A DNA stretch of 10,362 bases from Chloroflexota bacterium (lineage in GTDB: Bacteria > Chloroflexota > Dormibacteria > Dormibacterales > Dormibacteraceae). Made by a program: the position numbers and the translations under genes. The stretch covers positions 1 to 10,362 of the forward strand of contig VBJR01000263.1 of the NCBI GenBank assembly GCA_005880175.1, read 5' to 3'. Of this stretch, positions 6,101 to 10,362 are shown piece after piece. The number at the start of each line of letters is the position of its first letter. Within the stretch, counting starts at the first letter, position 1. The notes beneath the pieces are model-generated. The model saw only the letters and a program-made list of their open reading frames with translations. It made no database searches and had not been told where the DNA came from.

Positions 6101-7247
6101 TCCGCTCCTCGACGCCAGCGGCAGCGGTCGCCTCGGCGCGCCCGACATACTCGGCGTGGACATCGGACGTGTAGCCGTGCTCCGCGGCCTCGTCGTGCCA
6201 GGCGAGCGACATCACGGCGGGGCTCAGCTTGGCCTTCGGCCCGCGCTGCTGCTCGACGAAGCGCTCCCAGCCCGGTCCGTCCGCCTCGCGGCCGGTGTGC
6301 TTCTCGTACTGCTTCTTCAGGTCCTCGATCTCGCGAGAACGGGCGCTCATCGCCTTGACGAGCTCTTCCGGGATGCCGTCCAGCTCCCACTTCACGGTCT
6401 TGATGGCGCCGTTCTTCTTCCGCTCGATGATCCGGCGGATCGGGAAGCCCATCTTCCGGAAGGTCTCGGCCAGGGCCGACGTCGCCTCGGCGTCCATCTC
6501 CCGGTGGTAGCGGGTCATGGGCAGCGTGTCGAGCGCCCGCAGCCTCCCCTTGTAGTCGAGCGCCCCGATGAGCACGTTGTGCACGTGCAGCTGGGGGTCC
6601 GGGATGCCCTTGTGCGCGGTCAACCTGGCCGTGGTGTGGATGGCCTGGACTCCAACCCAATCCTGGGCGACCACGTGTCGAACGTCGTTACTGGCCGGTC
6701 CGTAGCGGTCGCGCACCATCGGGACCTCGTCCAGCATCCGCGTGATGGCGCGCGTCGCGGAGAGGTACACGTGCTTCTCGATCTTCCGGCGCAGCTCGTC
6801 GTCCGCCATCGCCCACAGCACCGAGACGGACTTGGGCGCCGGGTTGATGGTTACGTCGATCCCGCCGACCATCGTGCCGTCCGCGCCGGCCTTGCGGATC
6901 TGCTGGCCGGTCACCGGATGCTGGCCCCGGAGTAGCGACGCCATGGCGTGTCGCGACACCCGCGCGCCGACCTCCGGGCCGAGCGCGAAGTACGTCCGAG
7001 CGCGCTCGGTGGCGAGCCACATCATCACGGCCGACCCGCCCTCGGTGTAGTAGTCGCCGGTCGGCTGAGCGTCCGCCATGTAGGAGACCACCGCCTCGGC
7101 CGTCAGGCTCGCGTCCATGATCAGCTTCTTGATCCGGTGGTGCACCTGGCGCTTGGGCGTCCGCTTGCGGGTAGTCGCGGGAGAAGGTGTCGATGCCGTC
7201 GACCCTTTCCCAAGCTGCCCGTCGCCACCGTGCGGCGGCTGGCTCAT
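3156..7247 (-). CDS. MobF-family conjugative relaxase-helicase (TrwC/TraI/TraA type)
   Basis: This 1363-aa protein nicks one strand at oriT, stays linked to its 5' end and unwinds the DNA for conjugation. A basic, low-complexity N-terminus (1-45) precedes the relaxase domain. SYMADAQPTGDYYTEGG contains Y56, matching TrwC Tyr18, and Y66-Y67, matching Tyr26-27. ID131VTINPAPKSVSVLWAMAD is the conserved acidic/SAPKS motif. DPQLHVH gives metal ligands H221 and H223, with H204 or H212 as the third. The RecD-like helicase domain has Walker A GPAGTGKG (520-527), Walker B FVDEAG (D592, E593), motif III VGDEKQLSPI (619-628), motif V YKAQG (852-856) and motif VI YVMISRSR (876-883). A charged tail (about 900-1363) has no recognised domain. 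The ATG at 7247 overlaps the upstream stop (ATGA); extending to 7439 would only read the upstream gene out of frame. The Walker A lacks the usual Thr/Ser after Lys. Confidence 0.95.
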   Translation of the reverse strand: MSQPPHGGDGQLGKGSTASTPSPATTRKRTPKRQVHHRIKKLIMDASLTAEAVVSYMADAQPTGDYYTEGGSAVMMWLATERARTYFALGPEVGARVSRHAMASLLRGQHPVTGQQIRKAGADGTMVGGIDVTINPAPKSVSVLWAMADDELRRKIEKHVYLSATRAITRMLDEVPMVRDRYGPASNDVRHVVAQDWVGVQAIHTTARLTAHKGIPDPQLHVHNVLIGALDYKGRLRALDTLPMTRYHREMDAEATSALAETFRKMGFPIRRIIERKKNGAIKTVKWELDGIPEELVKAMSARSREIEDLKKQYEKHTGREADGPGWERFVEQQRGPKAKLSPAVMSLAWHDEAAEHGYTSDVHAEYVGRAEATAAAGVEERKGRTGAVQDQLRREILEELCREHAIVPKAELDRLLVQLSTGLLDPFEAMSVVASMFGAGDLLLSTDGMVTTLEVLATEQRATRAAVTLLSAEPGPAAEAADLEAEYRRVEEEGAPFDERQRHAVALATSGARLVSITGPAGTGKGHASQSMVAIWQAQGRRVIAAAVQGITAQQAQADSGADEARTLAGLEWDIETERVELQPTDVVFVDEAGMIPHRLYAPLLEAVAAAGATLVQVGDEKQLSPIEAGGLWTVIHGMAEDKDQAAELREIRRARNPEEAQAWTDFRAGRVTEALTWYRDEGLIRLYDTRPELLMGMLEEWWAEGPERGVMVVDSTNEERDELNAIAQTRRLEAGELGAEALRLETGREIRAGDRVLFDDIYYPGPGAPPKTSQPATFSGARATRVENGTRATVLSVDLEAGTAVVQLHEPKPKGRRGSQSQAATPIPEDRVLTVPASVPLQLGYARHVYKAQGMTVEVANVATGPRTAHNQLYVMISRSRDGTRIHTLRSEVEAMGADPDILDEPATPDRGVSGDELMADLLARREAELDGLPLWEQRARQDRDDHLLPAERRLVELSPFEPDAGVLPPGAIPLSDFMAQLRAQRERVPVPRDDPAVYQAAIDDIARRSRVSTTKKAIGRPLWSPTTEADDRQEAERSVREDHWQGRAASRDDDHAGQMSRTSPARVAVHRSEREPLPVPLPGLDALDTAARDHARWCDAPKVLASYELAGRLDIVPDPIEQAARRWLADPVAVVVVADQDQEQLVREAIARVRHERRGSEPATAAADVPSMVIGRSADDRPNDRPATVDVAGPATSSPATELPPAAAAYGRRLAQLPPTPIRLDEPRVHVANDAYRVREAKRGALGLGSEHPAVEPDVESRAYVVAPVAPGSGWSYRDMTRALSVAATTYLISPEPSQAIAKASRHEAIELRSSLDADRRARQVRQAEMAAEFADQDRRRARELDRSSDRGAVRDGALR
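4768..4782. repeat. Second copy of the TCGCAG-N-CTGCGA palindrome core inside the relaxase gene
   Basis: TCGCAGCCTGCGA (4769-4781) is a palindrome around one central base. With the flanking G at 4768 it gives a 14-base exact match to the minus strand of the longer palindrome at 4906-4932. Both are read in the same codon phase (S-Q-A-A-T here, S-Q-P-A-T there). It lacks the A/T-rich outer arms of the longer copy and may be coincidence. Confidence 0.45.
4906..4932. repeat. 27-bp near-perfect palindrome lying in frame in the relaxase gene
   Basis: GAAAATGTCGCAG (4906-4918) and CTGCGACGTTTTC (4920-4932) are inverse to each other with a single mismatch, which would be a G-U pair in RNA, around a central G. 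The unit is nine codons long and adds K-T-S-Q-P-A-T-F-S (about residues 773-781) between helicase motifs III and V, next to a Gly/Pro-rich loop. The A4/T4 ends stand out in this G+C-rich gene. It looks like either a strong protein-binding site or a small palindromic element tolerated in a surface loop. Confidence 0.65.
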
Positions 7248-7603
7248 CGCTCCGCCTCGACCTCGCGGGACGGCTGGCGACGGAGGTACTCCCGCTGCTC
7301 CTCGCGAAGTATGGCGATGACCTCCTCCGGGATCTCGCCCCCGGTCACGATCTCCTCCAGGTCCTCGATGGTGTCCACGAAGCACCCATCGATAGGCTCG
7401 TTCGGGTCGTGGAACGGATACCACTTCCCCTCCCACCACTCGCCGTCGACGACGGCGTCGAACAGCGCGGCGAGGAACCTCCCGCCGGCCTCATCGAAGC
7501 CGTACCTCCAGTACTGGGTGTAGTCGATCTCGCCGTCCTCTGTCAGCAGGCCGCGCATTACGAAGCCGCTCATGGCCAGCACAGCATACCGCTCCTCCGT
7601 CAC
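7244..7603 (-). CDS. Hypothetical acidic protein, 119 aa, first gene of relaxase operon
   Basis: I do not recognise this small acidic protein. It is rich in Glu, Asp and aromatic residues (IDYTQYWRYGFDEAGG, GEWWEGKWYPFHD) and ends in a charged helix (EEVIAILREEQREYLRRQ). It has no signal peptide or convincing membrane segment. The GTG at 7603 is preferred over the GTG at 7612, because AAGGTG (minus strand, 7615-7610) lies six bases upstream of 7603 but overlaps 7612. An internal ATG at 7573 is less well placed. The TGA overlaps the relaxase ATG (ATGA), and the last codons (EVEAER) carry a GAGGCGGAG likely to serve as the relaxase ribosome-binding site. It may act with the relaxase, for example as an accessory or antirestriction-like acidic protein, but this rests only on position and charge. 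Confidence 0.72.
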   Translation of the reverse strand: MTEERYAVLAMSGFVMRGLLTEDGEIDYTQYWRYGFDEAGGRFLAALFDAVVDGEWWEGKWYPFHDPNEPIDGCFVDTIEDLEEIVTGGEIPEEVIAILREEQREYLRRQPSREVEAER

Positions 7604-7620
7604 TGTCAGCACCTTGTGCG

Positions 7621-7691
7621 TATCGTCTGGGTCGGTTCGTTACGGCGTCACTGGGAAGCTGCTGGTGGCTTCCGCCCCCAGACCCCCGATA
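7621..7691. other. Structured leader upstream of relaxase operon; possible oriT or regulatory site
   Basis: TATCG (7621-7625) and CGATA (7687-7691) are inverse, as are GTCTGGG (7625-7631) and CCCAGAC (7677-7683). Inside them GGAAGC (7654-7659) and GCTTCC (7668-7673) form a short hairpin with an eight-base loop. Nearby TGAGAC occurs three times (7696-7701, 7765-7770, 7775-7780), the last two in tandem ten bases apart. Origins of transfer often lie just upstream of relaxase operons and combine inverted and direct repeats, so this is the best oriT candidate in the window. It is unproven; the repeats are short. The rest of 7604-7899 holds no gene that I can support. Confidence 0.3.
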
Positions 7692-7714
7692 CCAATGAGA
7701 CGACGGGTTGCCAA
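7686..7714 (-). promoter_or_regulatory. Candidate promoter of the relaxase operon
   Basis: On the minus strand TTGGCA (7714-7709) and TATCGG (7691-7686) are exactly 17 bp apart. The -35 matches the consensus at five of six positions; the -10 is weak. Transcription would start near 7679 and give a leader of about 75 bases containing the GGAAGC/GCTTCC hairpin before the GTG at 7603. Confidence 0.3.
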
Positions 7715-7899
7715 TTGCCAGTATTGCTGACTACCTGTACCAAATGGGGAACAGTGCTACTCAGTGAGACGGCGTGAGACTGGAATGAATGGGGAGCAAC
7801 CCGTCAAGCGAGGGGGTACGTTCTCGGTGACTCAGGCAATCGATCGCAGTTCGGCCACGCTCGCTCCTTGGCGTAGAAGTCAGAGCGCCTGATCGAGAA

Positions 7900-9921
7900 T
7901 CACGGGAGGATCTGCGCTAAGAGACTTCTTGTGGCCGCAGCGTCGGGGTGGTCGGGGCCGAGGACGCGCTCGTGGATCTCCACGGCGCGCTCCACCAGGG
8001 GCCGGGCGGCGGCCAGCTCGCCCTGGGCCTGGAGCAGGAAGGCCAGGTTGCTGAGGCTCGTGGCGGTGCTGGGGTGGTCGGGGCCGAGGACGCGCTCGTG
8101 GATCTCCACGGCGCGCTCCAACAGGGGCCGGGCGGCGGCCAGCTCGCCCTGGGCCTGGAGCAGGAAGGCCAGGTTGTTGAGGCAAGCGGCGGTGTTGGGG
8201 TGGTCGGGGCCGAGGACGCGCTCGTGGATCTCCACGGCGCGCTCCAACAGGGGCCGGGCGGCGGCCAGCTCGCCCTGGGCCTGGAGCAGGCTGGCCAGGC
8301 TGTTGAGGCTGGTGGCGGTGTGGGGGTGGTCGGGGCCGAGGACGCGCTCGCGGATCTCCAGGGCGCGCTCGTAGAGGGGCCGGGCAGATCCGAACTCTCC
8401 GCGATGCTGGAGGTACGTGGCGACCCGGCCCAACAACCAGCTGCTCGCCCGCGGCTCCACCATCTGCTCTCCGACCTCGGCGACCGCCAGCTGTACGTGC
8501 GGCAGCAGGCGGGCGCAGACAGGCCACCGCCTCGGATCGTCTACCTGACCCGGATAGGTTGCGCGGAGCAACCGCACTGCCGCTCCCTGGCACCGTTCTC
8601 GCATGTCGCGGCCAAGGGAGTCTCGGACGACCGCCTGGACCAGGCGGTGAACGCTCATGCTGTCGCCCTGCCGGTCCACCAACGCGTAGCGCCGCAGCTC
8701 GCCAATCGCGCGATCCAGCCTGACCTCATCGCTGGCCGCTCTCCGCAGTGTCCGTGGCAGCACGCCAGCACCGGCCCGAAGGAGGCTGACCGGGATGTCG
8801 TCGGGGGCCAGGAAGGCGCAGAGCCGGAGTAGAGTGGCGGCCGCCGGCTGCTCCCGCTCGATGCACTCGAACGACAGCTGCCAGGTTGCGGCCACCGTCA
8901 GCGGGTAGTCCGCCGGCCTGCCCTCGCGCATCACATCGCCGAGTCGCGTACGCAGGGGCTCGGCATACTCGCACAGGTCGCGCCCGCTGGTCGTTACGTA
9001 GCCGGCCGCCTGCACCAGTGCCAGCGGCAGGCCGCCAAGGATCTCCACTACAGCAGAGGCCGCCGCCTCGTCCGCCTGGCCGGTGCGCTGCTTCAGCAGA
9101 GCGATCGCCTCCCCCCGTGCCAGCGGCTCCACCGCCAGCGGGGGCGGGTCCCATACCGGCACACGCGAGGTGACCAGCACCTGGCCTCCGAGCCCGCGTG
9201 CCAGAAGCCGGTCCAGGGTCGGGAGCGCCGCCGGGTCCAAGTTGTCCACGACCAGCAGCCAGCGGCTATGGGCCTGCAGCCAGGCGGTCACCGCCTCGAT
9301 GACCCGCTCCTGCTCCGGCGCCTCGCGTTCATCGAGCCGGAGCTGGGGCAGCCAGGCCAGCGCCGCGAACTCCGCGCTCAGGCCGGCCGCGGTCTCGCCG
9401 CGCAGCCAGAAGACGCCGTCCGGGTAGTCGTGACGGTGGCGGTGCACATGCTCGATCGCAAGCTGGCTCTTGCCCACGCCGCCGAGCCCGCTCAGATCAA
9501 CACGCCGCTCAGCCGCCAGCCGCCGCTGGAGCAGCTCCAGCTTCCCCTCGCGACCTAGAAACAGTGGGTTCCGATCGGGTGGCAGGCCCACCTCCGGGGC
9601 TGGAGGCTTCGGCCTGCGACGCCGGCGCCGCCAGCTCGTCAACCAGCGGACCCCTTGGCTGACGGAAGGCCCGAGTAGGCCGATCAGGCCCCAGAGCAGG
9701 AGGAGAAGGCCGACCAGACCGACCAGGACGCGGACGGCGAGCACGCCCGACACCGGCAGCTCGGGCACGACCTGGTTCGAGAGCTTGACAGCCTCGTCGT
9801 TGGCGGCGCCGATGATGAGCGCCAGCCCGAGCACGATGCCGCCGAGCCTGGTCAGCTCAGCGCCGTGGCCGCCCTGGGGCTTCCCGTCTCCACTCGAACC
9901 GGGTGTCTGCTGCTCGGCCAT
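7900..9921 (-). CDS. Membrane-anchored NB-ARC (STAND) NTPase with C-terminal tetratricopeptide repeats
   Basis: This 673-aa signalling ATPase belongs to the NLR-like STAND class. The N-terminus has two hydrophobic segments (about 25-41 and 58-85), followed by WRRRRRRRPKPP, which would keep the rest in the cytoplasm. The NB-ARC part has FLGRE (121-125), P-loop GLGGVGKS (145-152), Walker B WLLVVDNLD (221-229), sensor-like VLVTSR (248-253), GLPLAL (297-302) and an MHD-like VHRLVQ (424-429). Four 42-residue kinesin-light-chain-type TPRs (509-673) complete it. Nucleotide exchange would follow ligand binding by the TPRs. There is no recognisable N-terminal effector domain; the membrane segments may be the effector or just an anchor. 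The ATG at 9921 begins directly before these segments; a GTG at 10026 would add 35 unconserved-looking residues. Defence or developmental signalling are both possible. Confidence 0.88.
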   Translation of the reverse strand: MAEQQTPGSSGDGKPQGGHGAELTRLGGIVLGLALIIGAANDEAVKLSNQVVPELPVSGVLAVRVLVGLVGLLLLLWGLIGLLGPSVSQGVRWLTSWRRRRRRPKPPAPEVGLPPDRNPLFLGREGKLELLQRRLAAERRVDLSGLGGVGKSQLAIEHVHRHRHDYPDGVFWLRGETAAGLSAEFAALAWLPQLRLDEREAPEQERVIEAVTAWLQAHSRWLLVVDNLDPAALPTLDRLLARGLGGQVLVTSRVPVWDPPPLAVEPLARGEAIALLKQRTGQADEAAASAVVEILGGLPLALVQAAGYVTTSGRDLCEYAEPLRTRLGDVMREGRPADYPLTVAATWQLSFECIEREQPAAATLLRLCAFLAPDDIPVSLLRAGAGVLPRTLRRAASDEVRLDRAIGELRRYALVDRQGDSMSVHRLVQAVVRDSLGRDMRERCQGAAVRLLRATYPGQVDDPRRWPVCARLLPHVQLAVAEVGEQMVEPRASSWLLGRVATYLQHRGEFGSARPLYERALEIRERVLGPDHPHTATSLNSLASLLQAQGELAAARPLLERAVEIHERVLGPDHPNTAACLNNLAFLLQAQGELAAARPLLERAVEIHERVLGPDHPSTATSLSNLAFLLQAQGELAAARPLVERAVEIHERVLGPDHPDAAATRSLLAQILP
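7947..8430 (-). repeat. Four tandem 126-bp TPR-coding repeats
   Basis: Units begin at 7947, 8073, 8199 and 8325, each exactly 126 bp (42 codons) apart. The three units nearest the 3' end of the gene are almost identical in DNA; the fourth (8325-8430, the first TPR read) is more diverged. The protein unit is of the form ELAAARPLLERAVEIHERVL followed by GPDHPxTA. Near identity at the DNA level, not just in protein, indicates recent duplication or continuing homogenisation. Confidence 0.9.
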
Positions 9922-10168
9922 GCCTTCCCGTCGAGCTGGAGCATAGCCGGACAGGTCCCATGATCGCGGTTCTCCAGGGCCGCCAGCTCTGATACTCGGC
10001 TGCCGATCGTCCGAGCGTCCTCCCACTGCTCACGAATCGCTCACGCCGGGGCGAAATGGGACGGGACCAGGCGAGACGGACGCCCCACTCCGATGCCGCA
10101 TCGATCGATCATGCAGCCTCGTGTGGCCGGGTCGAGGGATCGCACGGGATCGGCCGGGACGGGCGTCG

Positions 10169-10174
10169 CATACT
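10169..10174 (+). promoter_or_regulatory. Candidate -10 element for a leaderless oxidoreductase mRNA
   Basis: CATACT matches the -10 consensus at four of six positions and ends six bases before the GTG at 10181. Transcription would therefore begin at the start codon itself. No Shine-Dalgarno is present, which agrees with leaderless translation. No clear -35 is visible. The rest of 9922-10168, the divergent space to the STAND gene, shows no other element I can support. Confidence 0.3.
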
Positions 10175-10180
10175 GCTCCG

Positions 10181-10362
10181 GTGACCGCGTATGACCTCGT
10201 GATCGTGGGCGGGGGCGCCGCCGGTTCGGAGGCCGCGTTCGCGGCTGCGCACGGCAGCCGGCACCGGATCCTGCTCGCGGAGGCCCGCCACTTCGGAGGC
10301 ACCTGCACCAACCACGGGTGCGTCCCAACCAAGGCGCTGGTCCGCAGCGCGAAGATCGCCCA
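10181..10362 (+). CDS. Class I pyridine nucleotide-disulfide oxidoreductase (N-terminal 60 aa, runs off window)
   Basis: This is the beginning of a flavoprotein disulfide reductase of the dihydrolipoyl dehydrogenase/mercuric reductase/glutathione reductase class. The FAD-binding Rossmann motif DLVIVGGGAAGSEAA begins at residue 5. The redox-active pair is in GGTCTNHGCVPTKAL, with Cys residues separated by four, matching the family signature GGTCxNxGCxPxK. The start is GTG at 10181, just before the first beta strand as usual in this family. The gene is divergent from the STAND NTPase. The NAD(P) and dimerisation domains are outside the window, so the substrate (lipoamide, mercuric ion, a thiol, or a quinone) cannot be decided. 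It may be chromosomal and not part of the mobile element. Confidence 0.88.
   Translation, partial: MTAYDLVIVGGGAAGSEAAFAAAHGSRHRILLAEARHFGGTCTNHGCVPTKALVRSAKIA

Noticed and set aside
4581..6935. 784-aa plus-strand open frame opposite the relaxase
   Set aside because: It is the complement of a fully supported relaxase-helicase; the translation is Arg/Gly/Leu/His-rich without motifs, as expected for antisense frames in G+C-rich genes.
7248..7439. Upstream extension of the relaxase frame to an earlier start
   Set aside because: The added 64 residues are Gly/Arg/Pro-rich and overlap the 119-aa acidic gene in another frame; the ATGA overlap at 7244-7247 gives a natural start.
7785..7892. 35-codon plus-strand frame in the gap before the relaxase operon
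   Set aside because: No Shine-Dalgarno at a useful distance, no recognisable sequence feature, and it ends close to the opposite gene; likely chance.
7947..8430. CRISPR array suggested by regular repeats
   Set aside because: The units are 126 bp with no unique spacers, stay in frame and encode TPR helices.
7931..8832. Repetitive plus-strand frames opposite the TPR region, with apparent tandem protein repeats
   Set aside because: They are the reverse complement of the 126-bp TPR repeats; periodicity is inherited from the real gene.
10030..10332. Minus-strand frames of 68-100 aa at the right end
   Set aside because: They lie opposite the clear FAD-binding and CxxxxC motifs of the oxidoreductase and have antisense-type composition.

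Overview
The window is G+C-rich bacterial DNA. It shows frequent GTG and TTG starts, 4-base stop/start overlaps (RTGA) and several possible leaderless starts. A helix-turn-helix protein with a long TPR-like C-terminal part, coupled to a small deaminase, is a pairing I associate with actinomycetes. I therefore favour an actinobacterial host, but another high-GC phylum such as Chloroflexota cannot be excluded from the sequence alone. The relaxase marks most of the window as an integrative and conjugative element or a conjugative plasmid. No integrase, tRNA or att site is visible, so the element's ends are not defined here.

Layout. (a) 1-607, minus strand: the promoter-proximal end of an operon of small unknown proteins. 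An 82-aa protein with a TTG start and a perfect Shine-Dalgarno is coupled to a 115-aa protein, which is coupled to a gene running off the left edge. (b) 608-875: a divergent control region with several copies of ATTAGTCG in palindromic arrangement, and a possible 25-codon basic leader peptide on the minus strand. (c) 876-3074, plus strand: a regulatory cassette of a small XRE repressor-like protein, a 474-aa XRE-HTH/TPR-like regulator and a zinc-dependent nucleoside/RibD-type deaminase joined by a GTGA overlap. Its G+C content looks lower than that of its neighbours. (d) 3156-7603, minus strand: a 119-aa acidic unknown protein coupled to a 1363-aa MobF (TrwC/TraI-type) relaxase-helicase. A 27-bp near-perfect palindrome lies in frame inside the helicase part. 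(e) 7604-7899: the promoter/leader region of the relaxase operon, with inverted and direct repeats and a possible oriT. (f) 7900-9921, minus strand: a membrane-anchored NB-ARC (STAND) NTPase ending in four TPRs of exactly 126 bp, three of them nearly identical in DNA. (g) 10181 to the right edge, plus strand: the start of a class I pyridine nucleotide-disulfide oxidoreductase.

How they may work together (inference). The small XRE protein is placed to bind the ATTAGTCG operators and to control both the leftward operon and the regulator/deaminase cassette. The relaxase nicks and unwinds the element for transfer. The STAND NTPase and the oxidoreductase may belong to the host chromosome or to the element's cargo. 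The items most worth a second look are the operator array, the regulator-deaminase pair, the in-frame palindrome in the relaxase, the Walker A variant (GKG), a possible frameshift at the end of the small XRE gene, and the recently duplicated TPRs.
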